Assembly: GCA_022559985.1 (NCBI GenBank)
Contig: JAFJTR010000020.1
Span: 266,582-330,581, forward strand
DNA length: 64,000 nucleotides
Source: Parastagonospora avenae f. sp. tritici 18332-5
Lineage: Eukaryota > Ascomycota > Dothideomycetes > Pleosporales > Phaeosphaeriaceae
Reading direction: 5' to 3'
Shown here in pieces: positions 56,393-64,000 of this stretch (positions are counted from its first letter, which is position 1; each line of letters opens with the position of its first letter). The translations under genes and the position numbers were made by a program. The notes beneath the pieces are model-generated. The model worked only from the letters and a program-made list of their open reading frames with translations, was not told the origin of the DNA and did not search any database.

Positions 56393-58022
56393 TCGCATAA
56401 TACCCCCGGGTGAAGGTGAAGGCTGGACGCGGTACCGTGACAGGTACTGGTTGGACATGACGGTATCATACTTGGAATATGAGGTGACGCAACTGGAGGG
56501 ATGGCTTGCTGATGTAGGTGTTTATGCTTCTGGAAGGAAGCAGAATGCCTCGAGGCCCATCTTGCTAGATGCTTAATATCCCCATGTCGGGGCTGAAACG
56601 TCCTAGTAGTAATGCAAAAATGACGACCATCACTGATGTCCGCTGCTGTGACGTTTGAATTTGAGTAATCTCGACTATCTGCGTGGAACATGCTAAGCAA
56701 ATTATCATTGGGCCCAAGTCGCGACTATCTCTAGGATGCCCTATAGCGCGTACACCGTATAGTCTTGGTCGAAGACGGCCAGCAGGTCGACGCCGCAACA
56801 ACCTTGGAAGAAGCACGCCGGCTACCCTCATATTTGTCATGGAATTCCGCGCCAGCTGAGAACGATAGCGGTTTCGAGAATAGGCTGCTGTCGACTCGTG
56901 AGGCTTCACAGCTCATGGAGCCGCATCTCCAATCTCATTCGCCCGTTGCGCGACTGCAATTAGCCCGGACCGTGCGCGGACGTTGTCCCAAGACGGGCGT
57001 TAAAGAGAGCAGCACGCACCCGTCCGAGGTTGTGCGACCTCTCTTCGAGTCCGAAAATCTGCACGTCACAGCTCTGGCGGATGCCATTTCGTTGTTCGCG
57101 TCGATGCTTGGCCTTCCCAACAGGAGACTAAAGTGACGAAAAACGAAAAGGACGAGTCGCAAAGCGTGTGCCTTTCGGAGCTGACATTCCGTGCGCTCCG
57201 TTCCGCCTCGTGGGCCGCCTCTACGCAGTGTCAGCCTGCCTCCCTTGCTATTCCTGTCACTGCCATAGCGTTGGACCCTACTGCGACTCTCATCTCAACG
57301 GCCTTCGACCAAAGACGTCTTGCTGTCGACCCTCCCAGGCTATCCCCGTCCGTTGGCAGCCCCTTGCATCGCGCCCAGCCCCCTAGCCGCTTTCGGACTG
57401 GACCAGAGCCTCTGCACCCACCTCATACCTCGCTTTCTGTCTGCACGCCGCGAGACCAAACGCCGTTGAGCACTGCTCTTTCCTTCTCTAACGCCTCCTA
57501 CCGTACAGCCGGTCGCTGCTTCCCCGCTCGCTGGTGCGGAGCGCCTGCAGCCCTTCCAAGGTAAGGCTCGTGATTTTCTTACAAAGACCCCTCAATATCA
57601 TCTCCCTGTCCTTCCGTCACCCGTCCCACCACCATCTCTGCCAGTAGTGTAGACGTTGCCGCAGTGTGTATCATCAGTGCGCGGACGCGCGAACCAAATT
57701 GCGTATTCGCCCGAAAAAATTGCCTGCTTTGATCCATCTCTTGTCCTACTTCGCTGCGCTGACGTGCTGCAAGCCCGTCCTCGTACAACATCACAGACGG
57801 TAGCACAGCAGCCGAGCTGTAAACATGGCTTTTCCACCTGACGCATATCGCTTGGTTCGTGGCCGAAACCTTGCAGCAAGAGCCTGCAATGGGACTTTCT
57901 CACAGCTCTCCTGGTCTGCGGCCGTTGAAAACTCAGGGACTGTGCCCTTTCAGTGTCCTTTTGCATTTTCGTATTTCTTTTTTCGATTTCGATGCTCGAT
58001 TGGACCATAGAAGGCGCTGACA
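56393..58022. other. 1.6-kb intergenic region, probable long leader of the Kelch gene
   Basis: 57130-57560 is C/T-rich with a 143-codon open + frame that lacks an ATG start. I read this as promoter and 5' UTR of the following gene. No domain recognised. Confidence 0.55.
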
Positions 58023-61000
58023 ATGTCACTTCCGATAGGTCTATCTTATCCTGCGTGGAGCGCTAGTACTACACCTTTACACAACAGTCCCAGGCGTCCA
58101 AAAGCGTTCAAGTTGAAACGCGTCTTATTCACGAGCAGAAAGAGAACATCAATAGAATCACCGGAACTTCTGGCTTGCGGCCAACTTGAATCGCCTACGA
58201 CTTCCAGCCCTAGCGAATCTCTTCGCTATTCCTGTTCGAGTACTGGTCCGACCCGTCCACCGAGAGCGAAGCACATTCCTATTGTCATTCCATCTTATGA
58301 GCCAGGCGTAGCACCAGCAAGCCCCTGTACGTCCATTGGCTTGAGTTCTTCGAGGACATCGACATTTGTTTCGAGCAATCGTCCCAGTCTTTCTGGTTTT
58401 CCACTGCCAAGCCCAAAGTCGGTCGGCGACTCCTCAAGCGTTAGATCCCGGCATGTGGAGATTTTGATACCTGATTGGGCTTTACCTATCCAAAGATTTT
58501 CAACTTCACCAATCGATCTCTCTTTCAGTAGTAGCTTGGAGGGCCAGAGTATTTCTGTGCCAGCGGAACGCTCCAGGGGCTTGGCGAGCATGGCCGAGCC
58601 AAGTACGAGCCGCAGTAATACCCTTGATTCGCAGACTTCTGCACCATCCGCATCCCAACTCTACGCTGGAGGATACAATTCAAGTGTAAATGGTAGTCAA
58701 ACCAGCCTGCACCCACAAGATGGCCAAGACGACAGACCTCAAGCTTCCTCGGCGCGGACACTTGGCGCAGGGAACTCATCTTCGCCGGCGATAGCGGGTT
58801 TGGGCACTCCGACATCTTCGACCGCCGGTCTTTCAGGCTTGGTATGCAATGTCCATCGGACTACAGGACGCGAGCCACATCCTCTCGTTGGCGCAACCAC
58901 CACTATCCTAGGCGATAAGCTATATGTGTTCGGCGGTAGGAGGCTCTCGCGGACGAGGCCGCAACTTACCTCGGACCTGTACGAGCTGGACCTGGTAAAT
59001 CGACATTGGACAAAGGTCGATGCAAAGGGGGATATACCAAGCGCGCGTTATTTCCATAGTGTGTGTCCGCTCGGAGACACGAAACTGGTCTGTTATGGGG
59101 GAATGTCTCCCGCGAGTCCACAGTCAAACCAGGCAACAGCTGTGCTGCAAGGAACCCCAGCAGACGCGCAACCCGAGGTGGTGGTCATGTCAGACATACA
59201 CATCTTTGACGCTCCCACTCGGACATGGATGCACGTAGCCTCGGACGAGGCTCCTCAAGGCCGTTATGCTCATTGCGCAACTATCCTGCCGTCATCAGCA
59301 GTATTCAGCTCTACAAGCGCTGCGGTTACCGCCATCCGGCACAACCCAAGCTCTGGTAACCCGAATCAAGGCTCGTTAGGAGTACAGCTGGAAGGCGATG
59401 GTGGCGCAGAGATGGTAGTCGTTGGTGGCCAGGACAGCGCGAATCATTACATTGAGCAGGTCAGCGTTTTCAACCTCCGAAGTCTGAAGTGGACGGAGAC
59501 AAGTACACTCGGTAGGAGTTGTGGAGCCTACAGGAGTGTTGTCGCTCCCCTTACTAGCATAGATCCAAACGACATAGGTGCCGGACCAAGGCAGAGCAGT
59601 GAGCCCCGGACGCCTGATGGCAACAGCTCAAGAGCCAACGGACAGTCATCGATGCTCATTTACTCGAACTATAACTTTCTGGACGTCAAGCTCGAACTGC
59701 AAGTACGGCACCCTGATGGCACATTGTCGGAGAAGCCTATGCAAGGCAATTTTTCGCCACCCGGTCTGCGATTTCCAAACGGAGGCGTCATAAATAATCA
59801 CTTCGTTGTCAGTGGTACATTCTTGACATCTTCGAAACAAGAGTATGCGCTGTGGGCTCTGGACTTGAGGACACTAAGTTGGGGTCGCATAGAAGCTGGT
59901 GGCAACATCTTCAGCCAGGGAAGCTGGAATCGAGGGGTCTTATGGAATCGCCGCAACAGCTTTGTCATCCTCGGCAATCGCAAGCGAAGTCTAGTGGAAG
60001 ATTACAACCACCGCCGAATCAACTTTTCGAACATGTGCGTGGTCGAACTAGAAGCTTTTGGGCTCTATGACAATCCTCGAAAGGTGACTCCCAACTCGGC
60101 TTTTCGGTCTGTCAGTTCTCCACCACAACATGATCGCTTGGACTTGTTAGCAGGCGGACGGACGTTGTCAGCTGTGGCGACCGAGCTTGGTCAGATGGCA
60201 TTGGGCATGCGAGAGTTTGCCGACATGGACTTCCTTGCCATACATGGCGAGCGCATACCCGTCAACTCACATATCATCGCGCGTCGTTGGGGTCCATACT
60301 TCAATCAACTTCTCCGTGAGAGCACTCGCAGCGAAGAAAAGGAGAGTGCAGATGCAGCCACATTACGTCCTACTGCACAAATGCATCCTTCGCGAAACTC
60401 GAGTATAACCATCACGCCATCGATAAGGACAAATTACTCGGCCGCTACAACGCTCACCGCAAATACCATCACGCCATCCGAAGCAACAGCTGTTTCCTCC
60501 ACATCCTTTTCGTCGTTGAGTCCACCAGATCCATCATCACAACCTCCTTCCCAAAGACCACGAACGCTGTATTTGCCGCATACCCATCTTACACTACAAG
60601 CGCTTATCCACTTTCTTTACACATCAGCTCTACCATCACAAAACTCGCAGCTCTGCACACCTCAGATACTCTGCTCCTTACTGCAACTTGCACGACCTTA
60701 TCATATCGATGGACTTCTCGAGGCCATCATTGAGCGACTCCACGTTCTATTAGATAACAGGAACACTGCCGCGATTTTCAACGCTGCAGCCATGGCAGCC
60801 GGTGGTGGCTCGGGCATCGCTTTCCTCGGCGTCAACGGTGTGTCTGCGCCAAACGGCACTTCAAACGGTCTCCACGATCCATCATCCAGCTCTGTTGGTG
60901 GGAACAGAAACTCTGGAGGCGATCTAGAGCGCAGTCTTGATGCCGGGCTGCGCTCACTGCGGCTCAATACCGATGTCGACCGCGTTCAGGATGATGAAGT

Positions 61001-61244
61001 GAGTTCCGCGGTATCAGAAACGACATCTGCTTCCGCTTCCGACAGTGGCTATGGTGATGGCAGTGGCATATCTGACCGAGAGGTTTGGAGCGGCGAAATG
61101 AGCGCCGTTGTAGGACTACAAAAACGAGGCTTGAGGGGCCTCATGGAGGGAAGACGGATTCGGGAGATGGGAAGAGGGGGGAGGGATAGGAGTAGAGACG
61201 AAGGTAGTGTTGATGGTGTAGGCTTGGGACTGCAGGGCACTTGA
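58023..61244 (+). CDS. Kelch-repeat and BTB-domain protein (Ral2-like)
   Basis: Single exon, 1073 aa from ATG 58023; another in-frame ATG at 58590 (residue 190) also has a fitting downstream protein. Residues 1-260 are disordered and Ser-rich. Kelch repeats occupy about 270-700: VGATTTILGDKLYVFGGRRL, SDLYELDLVNRHWTKVDAKG, ARYFHSVCPLGDTKLVCYGG, YAHCATILPSSAVF, MVVVGGQDSANHYIEQVSVF and NNHFVVSGTFLTSSKQEYAL. A split BTB domain follows from about 733 (DMDFLAIHGERIPVNSHIIARRW). A low-complexity insert precedes its second half (LYLPHTHLTLQALIHFLYTSALP). The last 100 residues are disordered. By memory the arrangement resembles fission yeast Ral2, which supports Ras1 activity and cell shape; this is a tentative assignment. 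Confidence 0.92.
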   Translation: MSLPIGLSYPAWSASTTPLHNSPRRPKAFKLKRVLFTSRKRTSIESPELLACGQLESPTTSSPSESLRYSCSSTGPTRPPRAKHIPIVIPSYEPGVAPASPCTSIGLSSSRTSTFVSSNRPSLSGFPLPSPKSVGDSSSVRSRHVEILIPDWALPIQRFSTSPIDLSFSSSLEGQSISVPAERSRGLASMAEPSTSRSNTLDSQTSAPSASQLYAGGYNSSVNGSQTSLHPQDGQDDRPQASSARTLGAGNSSSPAIAGLGTPTSSTAGLSGLVCNVHRTTGREPHPLVGATTTILGDKLYVFGGRRLSRTRPQLTSDLYELDLVNRHWTKVDAKGDIPSARYFHSVCPLGDTKLVCYGGMSPASPQSNQATAVLQGTPADAQPEVVVMSDIHIFDAPTRTWMHVASDEAPQGRYAHCATILPSSAVFSSTSAAVTAIRHNPSSGNPNQGSLGVQLEGDGGAEMVVVGGQDSANHYIEQVSVFNLRSLKWTETSTLGRSCGAYRSVVAPLTSIDPNDIGAGPRQSSEPRTPDGNSSRANGQSSMLIYSNYNFLDVKLELQVRHPDGTLSEKPMQGNFSPPGLRFPNGGVINNHFVVSGTFLTSSKQEYALWALDLRTLSWGRIEAGGNIFSQGSWNRGVLWNRRNSFVILGNRKRSLVEDYNHRRINFSNMCVVELEAFGLYDNPRKVTPNSAFRSVSSPPQHDRLDLLAGGRTLSAVATELGQMALGMREFADMDFLAIHGERIPVNSHIIARRWGPYFNQLLRESTRSEEKESADAATLRPTAQMHPSRNSSITITPSIRTNYSAATTLTANTITPSEATAVSSTSFSSLSPPDPSSQPPSQRPRTLYLPHTHLTLQALIHFLYTSALPSQNSQLCTPQILCSLLQLARPYHIDGLLEAIIERLHVLLDNRNTAAIFNAAAMAAGGGSGIAFLGVNGVSAPNGTSNGLHDPSSSSVGGNRNSGGDLERSLDAGLRSLRLNTDVDRVQDDEVSSAVSETTSASASDSGYGDGSGISDREVWSGEMSAVVGLQKRGLRGLMEGRRIREMGRGGRDRSRDEGSVDGVGLGLQGT

Positions 61245-61440
61245 AGAAGAGAAAGAGGAAGAATGACAGTTCACATAGCGAGGCGGAGTTGCTGGCGTCG
61301 TACGACCTTATCCTTTCGTTTATTATACTTCTCTTCTGTCGATATGTTAAGTAGATTCTGAGGGTACCATATGTGTTGAGCTGCTTGGAGGAAAGGCGGA
61401 TGTGTGTATGAGAAATTTATTCCTTCTTGGTACTTGACTG
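61245..61440. other. Short 3' intergenic region of the Kelch-BTB gene
   Basis: 196 bases between the Kelch-BTB stop and the doubtful small ORF on the minus strand. No gene seen. Confidence 0.5.
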
Positions 61441-61707
61441 CTACTTTGCTACCAACCCCAGACGTTCTTCTAACTCTCTCATGCCTCGCATAGTCTTCGC
61501 GTATGCAGGCTTCTTCCATCCCCTCATCTCCGCGGCTCCAACGTCGTCCATGAACTTCTTTCGAGCGGCACCGATACCAGCTGCGAAAGCACACCAAGGC
61601 GAATACTCTGAAGCCTCTTCCCAGGCACTGGTGCAGCAAGCCCGCGTAACTTTATCACCAAGAAAAGCGCACAGGCACTGGATCGTGCGCAAAGCCAACT
61701 GAAACAT
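61441..61707 (-). CDS. Doubtful small ORF (88 aa)
   Basis: An ATG-started frame of 88 codons that begins 57 bases after the stop of the upstream minus-strand gene. The second half (KKFMDDVGAAEMRGWKKPAYAKTMRGMRELEERLG) is charged and helical, unlike random sequence; the first half is Cys-rich and hydrophobic. It could be a small gene, the end of a spliced gene, or chance, since the opposite strand is also open here. No function can be offered. Confidence 0.3.
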   Translation of the reverse strand: MFQLALRTIQCLCAFLGDKVTRACCTSAWEEASEYSPWCAFAAGIGAARKKFMDDVGAAEMRGWKKPAYAKTMRGMRELEERLGLVAK

Positions 61708-61764
61708 GTTTCTCTTCCCTCAGGATAAACCGTAATATCCGGTCCATCCAACACGGTGTTTCAC

Positions 61765-62127
61765 TCATCTCCACTCCGCCGCCCTCGCCGCTCTCTCGGG
61801 TCTCCGCGGCTCGTACGGCGGCGGCGCAGCTTCTGTCGTGGGCGAGGTGTACATCGCTGGCGCACTGTAGTTTTCCCAAGGCGCGTTGGCTTTGGGGCGT
61901 TGTTGCATGCTCGCGCGTATTTTTGAGGCTTTGCTTCTGCGCGAGCGGACGTAGAGGAGGGAAAGGATTGCGCTGACGATGATGCCGATCGCGATGATGA
62001 TGATGAGGATGGCGAGGCGGTGGTAACTACATGATGCGTCGTAGTATGTGCAGTCTGCGTCGCGTTTGTGAAGGGATTTGAGGATGGCGTTGACATTTGG
62101 GTGTGTGAGGGTATTGAGAGGAGCCAT
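61765..62127 (-). CDS. Small single-pass membrane protein with PPPY motif (RCR-like)
   Basis: Single exon, 120 aa. A short N-terminal part of about 36 residues carries a CTYYDASC pair and no obvious signal peptide. One hydrophobic helix follows (about 38-60, LAILIIIIAIGIIVSAILSLLYV), then a strongly basic stop-transfer stretch (RSRRSKASKIR). The cytosolic tail is Pro-rich and contains PPPY (about 105-108), the docking motif for WW domains of Rsp5-type ubiquitin ligases. This plan matches the RCR family (resistance to Congo red; Rsp5 adaptors controlling sorting of membrane proteins), though the assignment rests on layout, not sequence identity. It converges with the Kelch-BTB gene. Confidence 0.75.
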   Translation of the reverse strand: MAPLNTLTHPNVNAILKSLHKRDADCTYYDASCSYHRLAILIIIIAIGIIVSAILSLLYVRSRRSKASKIRASMQQRPKANAPWENYSAPAMYTSPTTEAAPPPYEPRRPERAARAAEWR

Positions 62128-64000
62128 TGTAGATGCGAAGTTGGATATATGATGCTACTGGATTGTAGTGGTAGTATGTTGTGGTAGTAGTAGGGACTTC
62201 GTGTAACTCAAGAGAAAGAAAAGAAAACAGCCGTCATCACGATAGATATCCTCATCCTTCCAAAAGCTGCGCCTTGCTTTTGCTTCCTGTCCTGCCCGCC
62301 TGTGCCTCGCGCAGCGCAGTGTAGTGCAGCTCTACAGAAGTGCCGCAGACACTGCACTGCCCTGGTCTGGTCGCCTTGCGAGGCAGCCTGACGCCGTGCC
62401 GCACACTTGCTGGAAGTTATGCCTCAGCGGCACGAAAAAGGCGCCTAACATGTCGTTGAATATGATCAATTGGATCACAGGACCGCGCAGCGCGAAACCG
62501 TGGCATGTTGGTGGTGTATAAAGACGAGCTGCACATGCTGTTGGCGGTCAAGACACCAGAGGATCAGAGGCACGAGGCTCTCCACATTTCGGGCGATAGG
62601 TATCATAAGGCCGACAGTCAGCTGGATAATTACAGAGCTCCAAGCTCGTGATCAGTGCGATGCGCAGTATCTCTAAAGTCTCGTAATACCAACAACGTTG
62701 TTAATGGGGTGTCTGCGAGATCCATGTTGGTGTGTGTTTGAGTTCCGTGGGGTGAGCGCTTCATGCAACACAACCGCGCCTCAGTTCCATGTGCGGCGCC
62801 TCCGCCTTGCGAAGGTTGTAAACAGGACTCTAAATTGTGGTTCTGTTGTTCCGAACTCGCCCTGGGCGGCAGAGGTATGTCGACGCAGATGTGAAATGTG
62901 TTGTTTTGTTGGTTGGTGCATCGTTGCGTTCAAGAGCGAGTGGTGTCCCAAGTTCACCTTCCCCACGGCCATGCCCTTGGAACGATCCTTCCTGCCGGGC
63001 TGATCAAAGCGAACGCTAAGCAATGGCTGGTTCTGATTGGGAGTTTATCGTCATTTCTTGAGCCCTCTCAGTTCACTCGGACGGATACATATACCGGTAT
63101 GCTTTAAATTTCGGGCAAACATTGCATATGCACAGCACAGGCATGTGTTTTGATTGCGCTCACCACGTTCCGTGCCGCAAAGGTGCTCGAAAGTCTCGCT
63201 TGAAGTGAAAATGGAGATCTTTTCCTTGCCAAAGGCCCATAAATATTCGGACCGCGGGAGACAGGTGTCCAAGTGTTTTGTGTTAAGTGGCGGTCCGCCG
63301 ACTTGCCATGATTCATATCCACAAGGCACCCCATGCTCTTGGAGCTAAAGCAATGCACTTGTGCGGGTCCTGACTTTTTGGTTCATGATCTTAGCTGCTA
63401 AAAATTACTCCAAGAACTGGTTGGAGAGGCTTCATCATACTGCTCGTCATAGGAGTGCTGAAATGATGTGCGCTAGACACCTAAGTATGCATCGTGGACT
63501 GTGCTACCTAGGACTGGAAGCATGTTCAGCGCTTTGCGTCAACTATGAGAGCCGATCCTTGTGCCGACCAGTCACCAAGCAGTCGGGGCAGAATTCCTTT
63601 TGATTTCGGAGAATCGGAGGTAGGCTGACGATACATACCAATTCAACGCTCGTTTCGCCGTACCATACGTCCGGTTCAGCTGGGATGTTCGAAGCCACTG
63701 CCGGGAACGTCTCGCAGGTTGACCCTTATGCCCTGAGCCCCCAGCAGCGCAACGTGGCAGCCACATGTATTGTGTGGTTGCACAATTCGCGAGAGTTCAC
63801 AAACTCCCTCATGATAATGTGAAAGCTGACTAAGGAGTCATTACACAATTATCGTCACATCACCTGAATCGACTGCACGCAAGGCACACCGCCAAGCTAT
63901 GGAATGAGACGTCTGCTGTATGGCCGAAAGGATGTGTTCAAAGTCAATGTCGAGATCCGAGGAGCCGACGAGTCCTGGGAGGAAGTGATATGCTCTTTGC
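62128..64000. other. 1.9-kb region at window end, no supported gene
   Basis: Only short open frames on both strands, all under about 100 codons and without motif. No RNA gene, repeat array or mobile element recognised. A gene starting beyond the window may use part of it as promoter. Confidence 0.55.

Noticed and set aside
57133..57564. 143-codon + frame upstream of the Kelch-BTB gene
   Set aside because: Begins with GTG, no ATG nearby, C/T-rich; better read as promoter or 5' UTR.

Overview
The window looks like a chromosome-internal stretch of a filamentous ascomycete genome, most likely a Dothideomycete of the order Pleosporales. Genes are split by short introns (45-100 nt) with GT..AG ends and CTAAC/CTGAC-like branch sites. 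Several products belong to Pezizomycotina families (PHOA-type CDK, DUF1996, DUF2264, DUF3431, an RCR-like PY-motif membrane protein). The rhodopsin resembles, from memory, the proton-pumping opsin of Leptosphaeria. I see no transposon, tRNA, rRNA or CRISPR. Twenty-four protein genes are well supported and one more is doubtful; exon coordinates were worked out by hand from reading frame and splice signals.

Layout. 1.5-4.5 kb: large fungal protein of unknown function. 4.7-6.7 kb (-): DNA polymerase kappa, divergent from a 696-aa coiled-coil protein at 7.2-9.3 kb, with 7-bp tandem repeats in the shared promoter. 10.0-11.2 kb (-): ZIP zinc transporter. An empty-looking gap of about 3 kb follows. 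14.2-17.3 kb (+): light-driven proton-pump rhodopsin, a small secreted cysteine-containing protein (three short exons, easily missed), and an RPEL-repeat protein. 17.7-24.3 kb: MFS sugar transporter (-), a DUF2264 putative carbohydrate-active protein (+) and a zinc alcohol dehydrogenase (-); the first two share a promoter and suggest a small sugar-utilisation group. 25.7-26.9 kb: secreted DUF1996 protein. 29.1-31.9 kb: a small conserved protein facing a PHO85/PHOA cyclin-dependent kinase. 32.8-37.3 kb: F-box/LRR protein and an RBR ubiquitin ligase. 37.6-39.1 kb (-): membrane-anchored FAD monooxygenase. 40.1-45.5 kb: NTO1/BRPF chromatin reader and a Tra2-like RRM protein. 47.6-53.7 kb: DUF3431 protein, a nuclear protein of unknown function and a DHA1-type MFS exporter (-). 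55.7-56.4 kb: 1-Cys peroxiredoxin. 58.0-62.1 kb: Kelch-BTB protein and a small PY-motif membrane protein (-). The last 1.9 kb shows no convincing gene.

The genes are mainly housekeeping (chromatin, signalling, DNA damage tolerance, ubiquitin, metal and redox homeostasis) mixed with environment-facing functions (light sensing or pumping, secreted proteins, sugar uptake, drug efflux). There is no secondary-metabolite backbone gene. The points most worth a second look are the unlisted small secreted protein beside the rhodopsin, the long AUG-less open frame upstream of the CDK, three FFAT-like motifs in the coiled-coil protein, the transporter/DUF2264 promoter pair, and a likely uORF plus 5' UTR intron at 28.9 kb.
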